Notes: generated by a model from the sequence alone, not told the origin. DNA of 64,000 nucleotides from Megaleporinus macrocephalus (GCA_021613375.1 CM038711.1:22935723-22999722), one strand, 5' to 3'; shown: positions 19,968 to 34,823, counted from the first letter of the stretch. Program-made: numbers and translations.

Positions 19968-22596
19968 GGCCTTTCTTGAACACAGTTAACGTGCCCTCAG
20001 TCTTTTTCCCAGCTCATAACTGCTCGTCTGCAGTCTGCAGTCAGTTCCCACAGCTCAGTCTGGCCAAGTAAATGAAACTGAGTCTCAGAAAACAGCTCAG
20101 CAGCTCATAACCACTCTGCCATATTACAGTGGTGAGAGAGTGAGAGACTGAATGTAATAAAGATCTCTGAACTGTAGAGCTAAAGCACTTACATACACGT
20201 ACGCACAGAGTGACAGGTGTGTGTTACAGCAAATATCTTCAGGCTGGTTTGGACCTGCAAAACATAAGCAACACAAGTGCTGGAATTAAATGTTTATGGC
20301 GCTCCTGAGGGAACATTTGTATCACTGAATGTGATATTTACTTACCGTTCATGAAAGTGGAGAGACTAAAGCAGAAAGAGGTAAATATACATGTTGCAGC
20401 TATTGTAACAAAACATCCCGTCTCTGAAATAGTACCTTCATAGCAGAAGAAAAAGGTTTTTATGAGTAACTATAAAGATCAATTTATTACTCGTCACTGA
20501 ACTACATTTTATTTCAATATAAGACACATCGACAAGAACGAGATGCTGATACAACAGCTTACAGCAAAAAACATACAGGAAGCAAAAAAACCCAAACATT
20601 ATTAAAAGAATGAGAAGAAAATGCAGTTTGGACAGTTAAAGGCATCTTTTCATTGTGTTGCAGTGATATTGTTGAAGTTAATACCACTTACAGTGAGTCA
20701 ATCCAATGTGAGTGAATAAAGAAGTAACTAACCACTTAACAATCATGTTAAAGGTCCTAGAGCTGGTTAGATCATTTAAGCCAGGTAGCCAAAGAAAGGG
20801 AGAGTAAATGCAAGACTGACAGAAGCTCTTGTTCATGTTGATACATACTCCTGATATTAATGTTGGTCCAACATCATCGTACTCAAAATAACAAGCTACT
20901 GTTCAATGCTGATTTTTCAAAACTGAGCATAAATTTTTTCAATGAGAACTCAATAAACTTAATAAACAATCCGAAATAAAAAAAACTAAAATTTAACAAG
21001 AATGTAGTAAAGACCCAACAGAGCATCTTTCAAAAGTGCCAGTCAGCCACCAAGCATTCAAGCTGTCAAAGGTTCCAATTAAATAATGTTTAGTAAGGAG
21101 CATTTGATAGAGTGAAGAGGATTTCACTTCTTAACCAATACAAGATACAAAATAAAATTATTTTTGTTGACTTCAGACAGAATTTAGAGGATCAAAACTT
21201 GTTGAGTTCATACTGGTGTCATATTGGGTTGTCATCTACAAGGTAATGGACAGTAACTTCTTCTCAATGTTAACAAGTGTTTACCTACCAGTCTGTAAGG
21301 AACATTGCAAGTTGGGCATCAATCCCTTTTCCCCAAGAGCGTATTCAGTGGTGGAAAGCAACACCAATGTTAACTCTCGTTTGGTTCTGTTTATTTTGAT
21401 GCCAATTGTGGTTTCTTTTCAGGAGCTCAGCGATGGTGATAGTGGTCGCTTGCCACGAGCTTCAAAGCGCTTCATCCTCTCTGGCTGGACTGGCAGACTT
21501 GATGCTACAATTACTCACTACCACCTGTTCAGGTACAAAGTGTTAAACAGGGCAGGAAGTAGTGGGGCTGGTAAGCATGCTCATTTCTAAATACAATACA
21601 AAGACATCTTTAACATACTGTCAAAACTGCTATTTCTTCATTTTGTTTATGATTTTTGCTACTTTTGGAACTTTTTAATCTACACATTTTACAAATTGCA
21701 CCTTCAAAAAGAAAATAAAGCATTCTTAATATACATTATGTTTTTATGCAATGAGATTTCATTCCAGGTCATTTTGAACCACACATTTCATCATGTAATG
21801 CTACTATTTTCAAACGGTGTACAAATAAATGATGAGGAGATTTTGATGTTACAATAAGTTAACAAAGAAGATTTAACAGTGTTCTCAAACAAGCTTTGTG
21901 AGGCATATGGATGTGTGCAGGCTACAGTTTCTCTCTGAACTCTCTGCCACACACACATATCTCCGTACAGATGATAATAAATGCAGAGCCATATGGCATC
22001 TGCCAGTTCTCACCACATTTCTTTTAACATGGTGTATGGGAGTTCCAGAATAACGTTAATTTCATTGGGCTGAGCGGAAGGGCCCTGTACAGCAATCACC
22101 CGCTCATTTCACTAATAGCCAATGGCGCTTCTCTTCAACAGCAGTCTTCGTGTTTATTAAAGCTTGATTATGAGGTTAGCTATATTAAGTCAGGGATGGG
22201 CATTAGGGGAGATATGAGGAGGGATGTATGTGTGTTCATGTGTGTGTGGGGGGTGTGTATGTGATGGATCCACAGCTCTGGTCCTGCACACCTGTTTATG
22301 TGGGTGGGGGGCAGAGAGAGGGATGGAGTTAGTCTCGGCTCACAAGAGTCTGTTGAAGTCACGACACAGCACATTCATCATCAATCAGCCCCCTCTGTGC
22401 ATATGTACTTTACCTTACCCTAAGCAGCCGTCCCCTAATTCCATAGTCACATGTGGAGCAATACTGGAGTACTTGGGAAGGATTCAGCATTTTTCCCAGC
22501 CACCTAAATAAAACAGTATTGTTGGGAATATGCTTAATATGTCTAATATACAGCTTTACATATGTGTGTTTATTTAACACTTTCCAAGCTTGTTCT

Positions 22597-22600
<4 letters not shown>
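19968..22600. other. Non-coding; one stretch looks conserved-element-like
   Basis: No gene or transposon recognised. The segment 21960-22200 has balanced composition, contains CCAATGG, TTAATTTCATTGGG and TGATTATGAGGTTAGC, and lacks repeats; see findings. Confidence 0.3.

Positions 22601-22674
<74 letters not shown>
22601..22674. repeat. (TA)37 microsatellite
   Basis: Thirty-seven uninterrupted TA dinucleotides. Open frames on both strands across it (Tyr-Ile repeats) are artefacts. Confidence 0.98.
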
Positions 22675-22678
<4 letters not shown>

Positions 22679-25600
22679 TTATTCTAAAAAGCATCACTAA
22701 TATCTAAAATCAAAACATTTGATCAAATGACCTAAAGATTCAGGCCCAGGACAAATAGAGCCCAGGACAGCAGATCACATTTCAACATTAGCCAAAGCAC
22801 AGCCATTCAGTAAATGTGTTGAGATTAGATTTGACCTCATCATTTGGTCGAACAAGAAATTAAGAGAGGAGGGGACAACTTACCCGGGAGGACATCTTCC
22901 CCTATTTTACTCTATTAGTCTGAATGCCTTGAACTCTGTCCAAGATACAGCATCTGTAGAATAATGCTGAATATAGAACTTCATCTGCCTCTCCTCATCT
23001 CTCCCTCCAGCTACTCCCCTGAACCTCACCCCAGCTCTTAGTTTTTCTCAGGAACCGAAGACTTCACATATTACAGACCAGCCAACAAGGGTGTTATACT
23101 GACGTCAGCTCACACATTCAGACTTTTGTACAAGTTCTCCAACCATCTGCCAGCTACACTTTCAGGCTTTTATTAATGGCTTTAATTTATAGAGGAGACC
23201 TTGGTCTATGTTTGCGTGTGTGAAAGGGTGTGCGTGTGCCTGTGTGCTGCCGCACACCTACCTGTTAATCATCTTTAACTCCACTGCCCTCCTCGAGGTG
23301 TTGTTTCTCCCGGCCTTTGCAATTCACACAGAGTTACGGAAGCAGTTTTTAAATACTACCTAACCCATATGGCAGTAAAGTCAAGCACAGCGGAAAACAT
23401 GAAATTAATAAGAGCCTGTATGCACACAACACACAAACAGTAATGGTTCTTTCATTTACTTCTTAAAGACGGTTACGCAATTACTTATTTTGTGTACTGT
23501 TTAAAGAAAGTGCAAAAGTACAAGCCCAGAACACTCTTTGTTCAGAAACTCAATTACAGCATCTCTAACCTCAACTGAATGCTTTTTGTGATGGGGACTA
23601 TTTGAAGTCTGGTATTTATGGGCCTAATCACCAGGAAAGGTCAGTATGTTATGTTGTGTCGCACAGCGTTAGGCCTACAATGACAGTATATCAGTCTAAA
23701 ATGAATTACTTTGTTTTCAATAAAAGCTAAAAGACTCACTTGTGTTCAATCGTCGTGTTGCTGCATGGCCCTCAACTCACTGATTCCCTCGTTTTTTTTC
23801 AGTTATGAGAAGTTATTCAGTACCTGATGCAACAAACCACTCCTGAACCATCATGCTCTCATCAGCACAGCTCTTCCTGTAGAACATGGTGTTTGGTTTT
23901 CCTCATGCATAAAAAGATCCCTGTCACCTCCCTACCAAGCCCCCGTGCCGAGGTGAAACTGATAAAATGTGGCGGATAATGTTTTATTCAGGAATTATGC
24001 ATATTTTCCACTTTACTTCATTACCCTCCTGCCTAACTTCCCTTTGCATGTTCAGAAATACAAATTTTTGTTCACCACTTTGAACTACATTTGCCTCCCC
24101 TTATTTTAGTAAATTAGCATTTCATTTAAATTTGCCTCACAACTGGGATGAATTCTAGGAAAATTCTGATGGAAGTGAAGTTGTTAATTGTATAGAGCAT
24201 TAAGGGGTTACAATATTGCAAATACAAAATTGCACTTATTTGTCTGTTGCACATTACTGATTTTTCTAATGTTGTTTGGAGCATACAGTAATATGTAGAG
24301 TAGAGTAACCTAAACTCACATTCTCACAACCAAAAGTAACAAATAACAACAACTAGAGCAGAAGTACAAAAGTAGCAGGTCAACAACATTACTTCCAGTT
24401 TTGGTCTAAAATAAAGTGATAAAAAATTCTATTAACAACAAAAAATGATAAATAACAAAAAAGGCAAAAAGCCATTAGTAGGTTAATATTAATGACTAAA
24501 ATGTGTAAAAGTACATTCAGTTAATCTTATATATTCTTGAGCAGACATAAAAGTATTTGATTAATTTGATTAAATATAACTTAAGTTACAAAAAACCTTG
24601 GTCTTCTTGAATTACCCCTACAAATGATTAGCAAAAGATGATTAAGTTTTACTACAGATGGCATGTTTAATTATCGAGCCCACCAAACAAACAACAGATC
24701 CTCTCCAACTCAATAAAAGAACTCACCAATGTACAGAAAATATTTGAAGGGGTTAAAAAATGATTGTCCAGGCATAGATTGGCTATTGGGAAGTTTGGGA
24801 AGTGGTGTTAGGGCGGATCTTTTTCCCAACTCTTGCATTATACACAGAAGTTCAATAGATCAGCAGCAACATGGTTGATGCAATCTGTAATAACAGGTAG
24901 AAGGTGCCACAACTATTACAACTGACTATAGGGAAATGGAAATTTGACTCAATTTCCCAAAGCATAATTTTATAGGTCATTTAAATTTAAATTAAGTTGT
25001 AAAAGCAGGAGAGCTAAACTAACAGCTCAGCTACAGCTAGCAGAGCGTGTGTTTCCCTTGTGCTTTTCACACTGTGTCTCTGCATAACCAGACCCTTGAC
25101 TCTTTGGAGGTTCTAGGAGAAACCCCTTACATCGCCACATCTAGCACCTATTGCTGAAACATGGATAGAAAGAAAAATTTTCACAGCTGTTGATGCATCT
25201 GATTTAAATCCCCATCAAATTCATGTTCCCTCTGATATATCACGATCGCAGGCATGTACCTTCACCAGAGAGAATGAAGCTATGGAAAGCAGGATATCAA
25301 ATCAAATTAGGTGTCAGGGTATCATTATATGGATTCAACACAAACCATACAAAATCACAGATTCTTTTGGTTTGGTTTGGGCCACTTGACAGCAAATTCC
25401 GAGGCTGGACTCGAGCAGTGCCTCAGTAACCTATCCTTATGCGCTCTAAGTCTGCAAACTGTTTACAGCAGCAAAAAGAAAGTAAAACTAAAGAGAATGT
25501 GTGCTGCTGCGTTGTTAACTGTGTGTGGCCAGTATCTAACATGCTATGTAGACTAGGGCTGTATCTTGTGAAATATGTTTCCCAAGGAGACAGTCCTTGT

Positions 25601-27090
25601 TTTGCTGTTTGGTGACTCTCTTATGATGGTGCTAGGCCTGCAGTGGGGTTAACAAATATGTACAAAAGGTATGCAAAAGTTTACCCTGGAAACTTCTACG
25701 CTTTGGCACCCACGGTAGCGAGCACACTCTTAAATATAAACGAGATAAAAAATAAGTCTTCGGAGAGATGCCATAAAGTTGTTAAGGTGGGGTGTACTCC
25801 AGCCTCGGAGGGTCAGATTACTGTGTACCTTGGTGATTTTTCTACTCAAGCACACCTCATTTAAATCAGCTAATTACCAGGATCAGTTGGTGTTCTAGAG
25901 TAGAGAGGTCGCCAAACTATGCTGGATTTCAGCCCTCGTGCTCCTCAACCCTGCCATGCAGCCTTTCAAGGGATTTTTTTTGTAAAGAACATGTGCAAGT
26001 TTTAAGATCCTACACATAATATATAGGTACTATACCAATTAACAGTTTTTTTTGGAGCAACAGATCATAGTTAAGAACTATTAGGGAGTCTTTATTTTGA
26101 AGAGAGGAGGGGCTGACTGTTAATTTATTTATAAGACAATAATTCAGTGGCAGCAATGATGAAGCTTAAGACTGTACAATGGATATAAGGATGCTGCAAG
26201 CCCAATATAGCCCAATATCAAGGCCTGCATGAATTTACTTCTCAACTGAAACAAGATATTGTTTGTTATACAGGTATTTCAACAATGGTAAGATAAGGTC
26301 CAAAATACATCCCCTATATCTTATTGGAAGTCCTTTCAAAAACATTTGTCAGTCAGTAAGCAAAAATACCCTTTCTAGACCTCCTGCAATTACTTTCCAG
26401 CATCTGCATGTTGAAATTGTGTATGGGAAAGATTGCCAGTATAAAAAAGTGTTGTATAAAGCACTGTTAGATGTTTTTGGATAGGTGTTTTTAGTTTAAG
26501 ATGGACTGAACAGACTGACACCACTCTAAAAAAATTCAATACACCTTTCTCTCCAAACACACCTCTGCACAAGTGAATGCATGGCATGGCCTTCAGAGGA
26601 GGAAGTATTTTATCAGTGTAGAGGGCTGACAGGGGGTTTTAATTGACAAGGCTTGGGCGTTTCAGCCCCAGTGGAGCACAGACAATAAACACAATAAAGA
26701 CAGAGTGAGCCATAAAGAAAGGCCTTGTTTCCTTTGATCATTCTATTCCCTGGGTGTGACGCCGAGGCGGCCACAATAACACGAACACGCACATGTGCGC
26801 GTGCAGTTTACCTCATTCCTGCATCAGTGCCAAGACAACTCTGGACAGAGGAGAAAAATGAGCTGTTTTTCTTGACGCATTGAGCTTGTTAAAACAGACA
26901 TGACAGATACGTTAGGTGCTGAAACATCACCTCCAGAGTGGACCACTTCCTTCAGCATACATTAGCATGGCTTATGCAGATGAGCTCAGGCTTCTCCACC
27001 CAATAAGGACATGCAGGAAATAATGTAGTCAGGGTGATGTGGACAAGGTCAGCCTTCTTTTCACCATTGGAGTGTGTGTTTTGCTGCATG
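22675..27090. other. Non-coding, no repeat family recognised
   Basis: About 4.4 kb with only short, unstructured open frames. Mainly AT-rich. The stretch 23940-24070 (TTCAGGAATTATGCATATTT and neighbours) has the look of non-repetitive regulatory DNA but nothing proves it. Confidence 0.3.
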
Positions 27091-27133
27091 CACACAGACA
27101 CACACACACACGCAGACACACACACACGCACAC
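27091..27133. repeat. (CA)n microsatellite
   Basis: Interrupted CA tract with GA and CG variants. Confidence 0.95.
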
Positions 27134-30100
27134 TCTGATGGTGGGTTGAGCGTGTGGGTGTATGTTATTCAACTGACGGATGAAAAGTGAATAGACATGA
27201 GTGTCGGTATTGTGGAGACTCCAAGGACATGAGCAGAACGGCCTTTAAGAAAAACTCACCCTTCTGCTTTTCATCAGGTTTTTCTTTTTTTCTCATCAGC
27301 AGAAAAGCGCGTGGAGAATTTGACATGGATGGAGGGATTCGGACATGCCTGCCGCCATTCTCCCGGTTCAGCAATCTTTTAAAACTCACAAAAACGAGAA
27401 GCTTTCTAAAGAAACATTGCTGCGCTCCCAAAGAAAGCTAAGTTTCTGTGTCCTTCTGCAAAGACAAAAAACCCACATGCCTCTCACTCTTCCGAGCCAA
27501 AACACACCTCTTTCCCTCTAAAAACAGCACGCGTTCAATAACAACACACGCTTTTTCTATTGCTCTTCGCTCTTTTTCATTCTCCTCCCCAAAAAAAGCC
27601 TACCCACACTCGTCCAAGCGCGGCTTTCTCTCTTGAAAATGTCTGCTAACACCTATCCCTTCTCTTCCACCCGAATCTAACGCACACCTACACGTTCTCA
27701 TAGCACCTTCTGGAAAATTCTGAGCCGTCTTCTCCTCCTCCAATTCGACCCCATTATTTCACGGCCTGCCTCTTCATGTTTGACACCAAGATGCCGAAGT
27801 GAAGAAAGCACAGCACCTTCTCGATTGTCTGTTCTTGAATCTGACAGGAAATGGAAAGATGCTACACACACATACGCACAGATGCGCTAACAGCCGAGAC
27901 AACAACAGAAGGATCCACACCATTAATATTTCACTAATATGACAGTAGAGCGTGATGTGAAGGCATCAGTTTTAATAAGGGCAGGCAGAAGCATGTGTTC
28001 AGAACAAAGAGGGTGAGAGAGGGATGAAGAGAGAGGCTTAAGCTCCAGCTGTGTGCGGGCTGTGGGCGGAGTCTGTGCCCAAAAATCAGAAACGACTTTA
28101 GCTAGTCAGTCTGCCAGTCAGTCTTGACCTGTGCCCCCAAACCCAAGGAATTACAGTTAGCAGCCTACTGGTCACTGAATGCTGAATCTTTAAACTACAG
28201 CTGTTTAAATCGTGCTAATAGGTCCATATTGTGGAAAACTCAGTTTTCCTGAATTTACTTTACTTTCCTGAAATAAAAGAGTTTGGTGCAAAGTTACTAT
28301 GCATTGTATGTACAGTACATATTCAGAAACCGCAAGAGCAGTCCATTTTGAATTCATGTTACGGGTTCTGTTCTGTTACATATCTATACATATCTATGTA
28401 TAGATACGTGAACTGGCTTGCTGGAATGAACTACTTGTGTTGTAGCAGAATAAGTGATCGATTCCACAATTCAATGCAGCCAAAAAGACATTTATATTTA
28501 ATTTGTCTGTCCAGTGTTGAGTGTTTAATGTTCAAAGTTCTTCAGCACAATGCAAAGGTTTAAACACCTGTGGTCAATTACGTGTTGTGTTAAAACATTC
28601 TTAACAAGGAACACACTTAAATGGCTTTTATTTATTTGTCATAATAAACATGGGATAAATACAACAGCATTGAGATTTTGTTGTAACTGTAGCTATAGAT
28701 ATCATAACAGCTGTCAATATTGCAGTTTTATTTATCACTCTGGGAGATGAAGGACTGTTTTAGACACACATTTGTTGGACTCTTCAAGTTGGAATTAGGC
28801 TCAGACAAAAAGTTCTTGGTTTGTATTTCAGTTCTTCCCCAGAATTTCATGCCTGATTAAAGCACTGAGATGAAGGATGGATAAAGAAGACTGAAGTTAT
28901 TCAGGTCAAATTCCCTAAAACTGTTTGTAATCTTGGCATTAAGTTTGTATTCTCATGTCAGTTGACTGACTAAGAGTGACCTTTATCATATTCGTAATAT
29001 TGCTAGATTTGGGCCCATGCTCAACAGAGACTCAGAAATGTTAAATTAAACCCTCATCTGTTCTTGCATATAGACCTCTAAGGATGTGTTATCATTTTAT
29101 AGTTCACTGACAGCATCTGGATGAGCCCTGGGTTTGTGCCATGCTCTGCGGTAAAGCAACCAGTTCCAAAGCCTTCATATTTTGCCCTACATACTTTTTA
29201 TCCTTAATATCCCTGTCATTTAATTTACAACATAATTAAGCAGTTAAAATAGGAAGATCACGACATGCATACCTCATAAAAGCGAAGACTTCTGCACATT
29301 TACTTGTCATTGTAAGACTGACACTAAAATACTGCAGCAAGCTTTCTTATTTGTGGTAGTTAAATGGTGTTTTGGCAGTACTAAGCTACATGTGTTCTTA
29401 TGTAATTACAATGAATTGTTGATGTTGATCATTCGTGACCAAGGGTTACATATACACAAGAACTCACTAGACACAGTTGGGGAACACTGGTAGAGGAGAG
29501 AAGGAGGAGCGGAGACAAGGCAAGATGACAAAATAGGGTGAGGCACACAAAGAGTTGGCCAGAGAAGCTGTGACACTTAAATATAAGTCATACAGTTTGA
29601 GGTTGAGGTAAAGCACCTTGTTCTTTCCTTAGATAAAGCACCTTGTTCTGCCGTTGACCTGCTCTTCTGCACTAATAACATGATGCTGCAATGCTGTTGG
29701 CACATTTATTGTGATAGATAAAGAATGAGATCTACAAAGAAGTACTTAGGTTTACCATGTTGAACAAGCAAACACATGAATCCACAAATCAATAATATCC
29801 TCTTAACGAAAATAAGTCAAGGTGTCAAATTTTATATATTAGGTGTAATGAGATTCTGGTATTGATTAAAAAAACTGCTTAAGGGGCTAAACACATCCAT
29901 GCAGTTATTAGTACATTTGATGGCAGTGTCTGCATTTTACCATTTGTGCTGTGGATATTCCTCCAGTACCACTGTATTTTACTGCATGACAAAACCTGTC
30001 ATTATTGGTGAATTACTAATGTACAAAATACAAGCAAATGAAAACCTGCTAGTCGAGCACCGTTGGTTGCTGTTGCATGCTTCTTTAATGGTTTACACTT

Positions 30101-32204
30101 TATGCCCTCTGTTAATGCAATATTGAGATACAGGCTTCAAATGGAATTTACTCAGACTGAATCACAAACTACTAAACAGTGTGCAATGTAAGTTTTGGCT
30201 ATACTATGCACTATTGGGTTGCAGGAGCCAGTATTTCAATTTGTACATTAAGATTCAGCCCCAGTGTGTGAAGAGTGGCATGGCTGGATTGGTGCTGTAT
30301 GATATTCTTGGTGATTCTTTGGTGACCAAAAAGTACACATAAAGCAAAATATTAAAGAGTAATATTACTATTCATCTCTGTTTCTCATCCTGCCCATAAA
30401 TAATAATCTTTATATACTGTATATAGCACATTTCATACATTTAAAATGCAGTGAAAAGGTGAACAAAGCATTAATAAAAAGAAACATTATTCCTTTAGAT
30501 AATAATCACTTTTCCTTTTATAATAATAAAAGTCTGTTAATAAACAACATTAATAAAATACAGATTAAAATGAAACCCATAAAAAATAAAAGAAGTAAAT
30601 AACAACAATGAAAAAAGCTCATAATAGAAGCTAATTGAAAGCTGAAGTAATAAATATGTTTTACGTATTTGTTAAACACAGAAACAGAGGGAGCCTGATA
30701 AATATCTATTAGTAATGTGCTCAAATCCAATAATGTTAGTTTTCCACCTGTTTCATATTAGGGACTGATCTTAAGACTTGATTTGAAGATTTGAATGTTT
30801 AAGTTTGCTGCATATCTGCTATCTATCAATAACAAGTATTTCTGTTTTATCTTCATTTAATTTTAATTATTTGGTATTCATCCACCTGACAGTGCCACAC
30901 AGATGCATGGACAGCTTATCTATAGTGTTAACATCATCTGGTGTAACAGATCTATAAAGCTGCATGCCATCAGCATAGCTGTGGAAATTGACTCCCCTAC
31001 CTCAGGATAAGATCGCAAGTGGCTTATTGCTTTAATAGAATAAAGAAAGTGTTAAATCCATGTTTAACCTAGAATTGGCATCAGTTGTGATTGTGTAAGA
31101 ACCACCAGCTTAGCGCTAACAACACTACAAATTCCTATAGGAATGCTAACGGAAACTGTAGCTAAGAAAAAAATTGTGTCACTTGCGTTGTGTGAATTTG
31201 ACATCAAATTAATTTAAGCCAAGGAGCTTTTATGTCAGTGAATACCCTTTAAAGTAAATTTGTATTAATGCTTACATAAATTTAATCACCTGTAATAATG
31301 AGCTTACGTGTTACAGACCTTTATTAATACTACTGCTTTCTAGTAAAGCATTATCATAGTTTGATCTTTTATATAATGATTGAATACATGGAGGTACTTA
31401 CAGCACTCCATTTCCACATGCTGATACACTTTACTACAGCCAACAAGAACATGCAAGTGGCACATATACTTGGGGGCTGCGGGTGGGGGGAGGCAAAGCT
31501 AGGGTCTCTAAATGCATAACTGACTATATAATAGGAGAGATAAGGTTAAAGGTTTAAAACTGTTAATCAGCAAGAAGAATTACAAATTCTCTCTTTCTCT
31601 CTCCCACTGTCTCTCTCTCACTTTCTCACCCTCCACTCCTTCCTCTCTCAGTGTGTCACTCTGCTGGTGTGAAACGGATAGACCAGACAGGAACAGTGCA
31701 GACTTGAGGAGTAACACTCCTCTAAATGTCAGCGTGGAGGGTGGAGGCGCAGGCACATCCCTGCTTCAGCTGGACCTGCTTGGCTCTCCCCTACCAACAG
31801 CAGCCTAATTAGTCCAAAGACACCAGACCCTGTCCCTGTCCCACCATTCATAACTGTCCACTAACAGTGACCAGGACAGTCATGTCCACTTTCAGACTTA
31901 CTATTTACTGCCAGAGTGACAATAGGATGTTATTAGAATGATAAATAATTACTACAAGTTACCTTCAGAGAAAACTGAATGATTTATGGTCATGTACGTT
32001 TGCTAGTTGTGTGCTAATACTCTTATTAGTGAACGTTTAATCAGCCAGTCATTTTGAAATACAATAGGTGGGACCAACTTCAAGAGGAAAATGTATTTCT
32101 AGGCCTCGTAGATGTTTAAGATACTTTACTTCCTGCACATATGAAACTAGGTTTTGGTCAACTGTTATGAAAACAGTGGTGACAGTTTTACTGTATGCCA
32201 GAGC
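27134..32204. other. Non-coding; hairpin at 28381-28406 and CT-rich tract at 31587-31650
   Basis: TATCTATACAT (28381-28391) and ATGTATAGATA (28396-28406) form a perfect 11-bp hairpin with a 4-base loop. A CT-rich tract lies at 31587-31650. No gene or element is supported in about 5 kb. Confidence 0.35.
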
Positions 32205-32684
32205 GTATAGCTCTGCTGAAGGAGTATAGCGCTGCTGAAGGAGTATAGCTCTGCTGAAGGAGTATAACTCTGCTGAAGGAGTATAGCTCTGCTGAAGGAG
32301 TATAGCTCTGCTGAAGGAGTATAGCTCTGTTGAAGGAGTATAGCTCTGCTGAAGGAGTATAGCTCTGCTGAAGGAGTATAGCTCTGCTGAAGGAGTATAG
32401 CTCTGCTGAAGGAGTATAGCTCTGCTGAAGGAGTATAGCTCTGCTGAAGGAATATAACTCTGCTGAAGGAATATAACTCTGCTGAAGGAGTATAGCTCTG
32501 CTGAAGGAGTATAACTCTGCTGAAGGAGTATAGCTCTGCTGAAGGAGTATAGCTCTGTTGAAGGAGTATAGCTCTGCTGAAGGAGTATAGCTCTGCTGAA
32601 GGAGTATAGCTCTGCTGAAGGAGTATAGCTCTGCTGAAGGAATATAACTCTGCTGAAGGAATATAACTCTGCTGAAGGGGTATA
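32205..32684. repeat. 19-bp minisatellite, about 25 copies
   Basis: Unit GTATAGCTCTGCTGAAGGA. Variants are CTGTTG for CTGCTG and AATATAA for AGTATAG. Blocks of variants recur in the same order (a TGTTG unit, several standard units, then two AATATAA units at about 32450-32478 and again at 32640-32670), so a multi-unit segment was itself duplicated. Read on the minus strand the unit has no stop in any frame, which yields a 215-codon artefact with 19-residue periodicity. Confidence 0.95.
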
Positions 32685-33832
32685 CGTTTTAGACACTTGG
32701 TAACATTATATTTAAAAAGCTTTTTTTCAGACTTGAAGCTTGTTTTATTTTGCTGTGCAAAGTATTAATACAGTAAGTAGTGGTTTTGCATATGTTTGTG
32801 TGTTTAATTAACTCCTTCCAAACTTTTCTTTATGACAACCCAATATTATTAGCAATTATCATCTAATACCTGCTGTAACCACTCAATTCATACAATGTCT
32901 GGGGCGTCCATGAGAAATCTGGAACTCCACTTTTTGTTCTTCAAACTGACAGACAAGATATTATCTACTTCTTTCTAAATAAGATATTAATTCTGCTTTG
33001 TATTGTATTTATGCTTATTTACATCTGTTCCAATGATATACAATGTTCTTACTGGTGACAATACACTTATTGCTAGGATATAAGGTGAAATTAAATTCAG
33101 TGTCCAACTATATATGTAGTGTTTGTGTCCAGAAAACAATCTCCAGTCAAAGTACAGTCATAGACATTGTTTTATTTTCTGCTTCTTGCGATCCAAGTAT
33201 AGTAATTATAGTGTCATAATATAGTAATGGCCTTCTTGGGAAGTGCCATCCTTCTAGTTACAGTTTATAAAAAGAACTTTATTTTATTCAATATTATTAT
33301 TATTTTTTGAGAGAATCAGTATGATATCTAATAAATAATGTACAGTTAATATATATATTTTTTTATTAATTTAATCTTTGTGGTTTTTATTTTTCAAAGC
33401 TTCCTTTATTTTTCAAGCTTCCTTCTCAGTGTTAAACAGCCTTCATGCAAACACGCATGCATATATGCAGACATCATTTCTTAAGGTAACATACCTTCCT
33501 AGTGAAACACAGGAAGAGACACATGCAGATTATACAAAGACAAATGCATGCACTCACTCATACACACATAGGCCGACACACACACCCAACCTTTCTGTAG
33601 AAAATGATGGCAGAGGAGCATTAAGGAGTTACGCTTCTCGCATCCCTACATTGCTCCCGTCAGTGTAGAGGTCACCTGCGATACATCTTCATCTGGAGGC
33701 TGGGGTACAGTGCGGGGGGCAGAATTCCCCCCGGAGCCGGAGATGTAAGAGCACTGTCACAGAATGAGGGTCACAACACACCGCAAAATAAAGAGGAAAA
33801 TACCCCTAATCCATCAGAACCCTCTTGTATAC
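32685..33832. other. Non-coding, nothing recognised
   Basis: AT-rich sequence; a CA-rich stretch around 33530-33590 is too irregular to call as a microsatellite. Confidence 0.3.
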
Positions 33833-33876
33833 AGAGAGAAGGAGAGAGAGAGAGAAAGAGAGAAAGTGAGAGAGGG
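33833..33876. repeat. (GA)n-rich tract
   Basis: Interrupted GA repeat with AAAG variants. Confidence 0.9.
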
Positions 33877-34783
33877 GTGTAGGAGGACATTAGGGGATAA
33901 CTGATGGGACCAATAGCACTGAAATCGTGAAATAACTTTATGCTTGATCATGTAGTATTCAAGGTTAGTTGGTGTACAGTGTGTAATGTATCACAAAAGA
34001 CTCACTGCTGTCTCATGTTTAAATGAAGTGTGACTATCTCAGTGTGATCAGACATCATTCATGTCTCTTTCTGTGATGGATAGGTTCGAAAGTGTAGATC
34101 AGATTACAAAATTATGGACTTCCACTTACAGAAATAAGATTTATAGTGATGCTATAAGAATAAATTAAATGTCATCTACATACAGTAATTTTATCTATAA
34201 TTAATCAATAATTGCATCTATATACAGTGGGCTACTGTAGAAAAGTCAGAGACAACCCAACAGCCAGTACAGCAACAAATATTTTACAAAAGAAATTCTT
34301 CAAACAATCTGTTAAATACAGTATGCATTATGCCTTTACAGCTTACATTATTTTAAGCAAACTGGCCTTCAGGTTTTTTTCCACTAAAAAAGTTCCGCCT
34401 CCATCCAACAGCGTTCAGTGATGTTGAGGTTTGGGCTCTGAGGTGGTCAGTGCATTGTTCTAAGAACACCAGCAGCTTCTGTGATCGATTTACTAGTTTT
34501 TAAACCATTTATTCTTCTCATTAATAGCTTCTTCACAGCTACACATCCTTTCTGACCCATAAGCCAGGGTGTAACCTATTCTTCTCTTTCTCACAAGGAG
34601 GAAACTTTAAGTACTGACAATTTTGGTGGTTACTAGGCCTTGCACGGTTGTTAGGATTTTTTTTGTCCGACTGCAGTAAAGTGATCTTATATGTATCCAT
34701 ATACATGTGTATGAAAGGAAGTCTTGACTTTTGCACAGCACAGTACTTCTATAATAATAATCTATTATACTTTGGCCTTATAC

Positions 34784-34785
<2 letters not shown>
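33877..34785. other. Non-coding, nothing recognised
   Basis: AT-rich with no supported gene. Confidence 0.3.

Positions 34786-34823
<38 letters not shown>
34786..34823. repeat. (AT)19 microsatellite
   Basis: Uninterrupted AT dinucleotides. Confidence 0.97.

Noticed and set aside
19717..20071. Cys-Val repeat protein
   Set aside because: Translation of a (TG)n tract.
22410..22707. Tyr-Ile repeat proteins on both strands
   Set aside because: Pure translation of a (TA)n tract.
32049..32696. 215-codon minus-strand open frame
   Set aside because: It is produced by a 19-bp tandem repeat that lacks stops in every frame; the 19-residue periodicity equals three DNA units. No independent coding sign.
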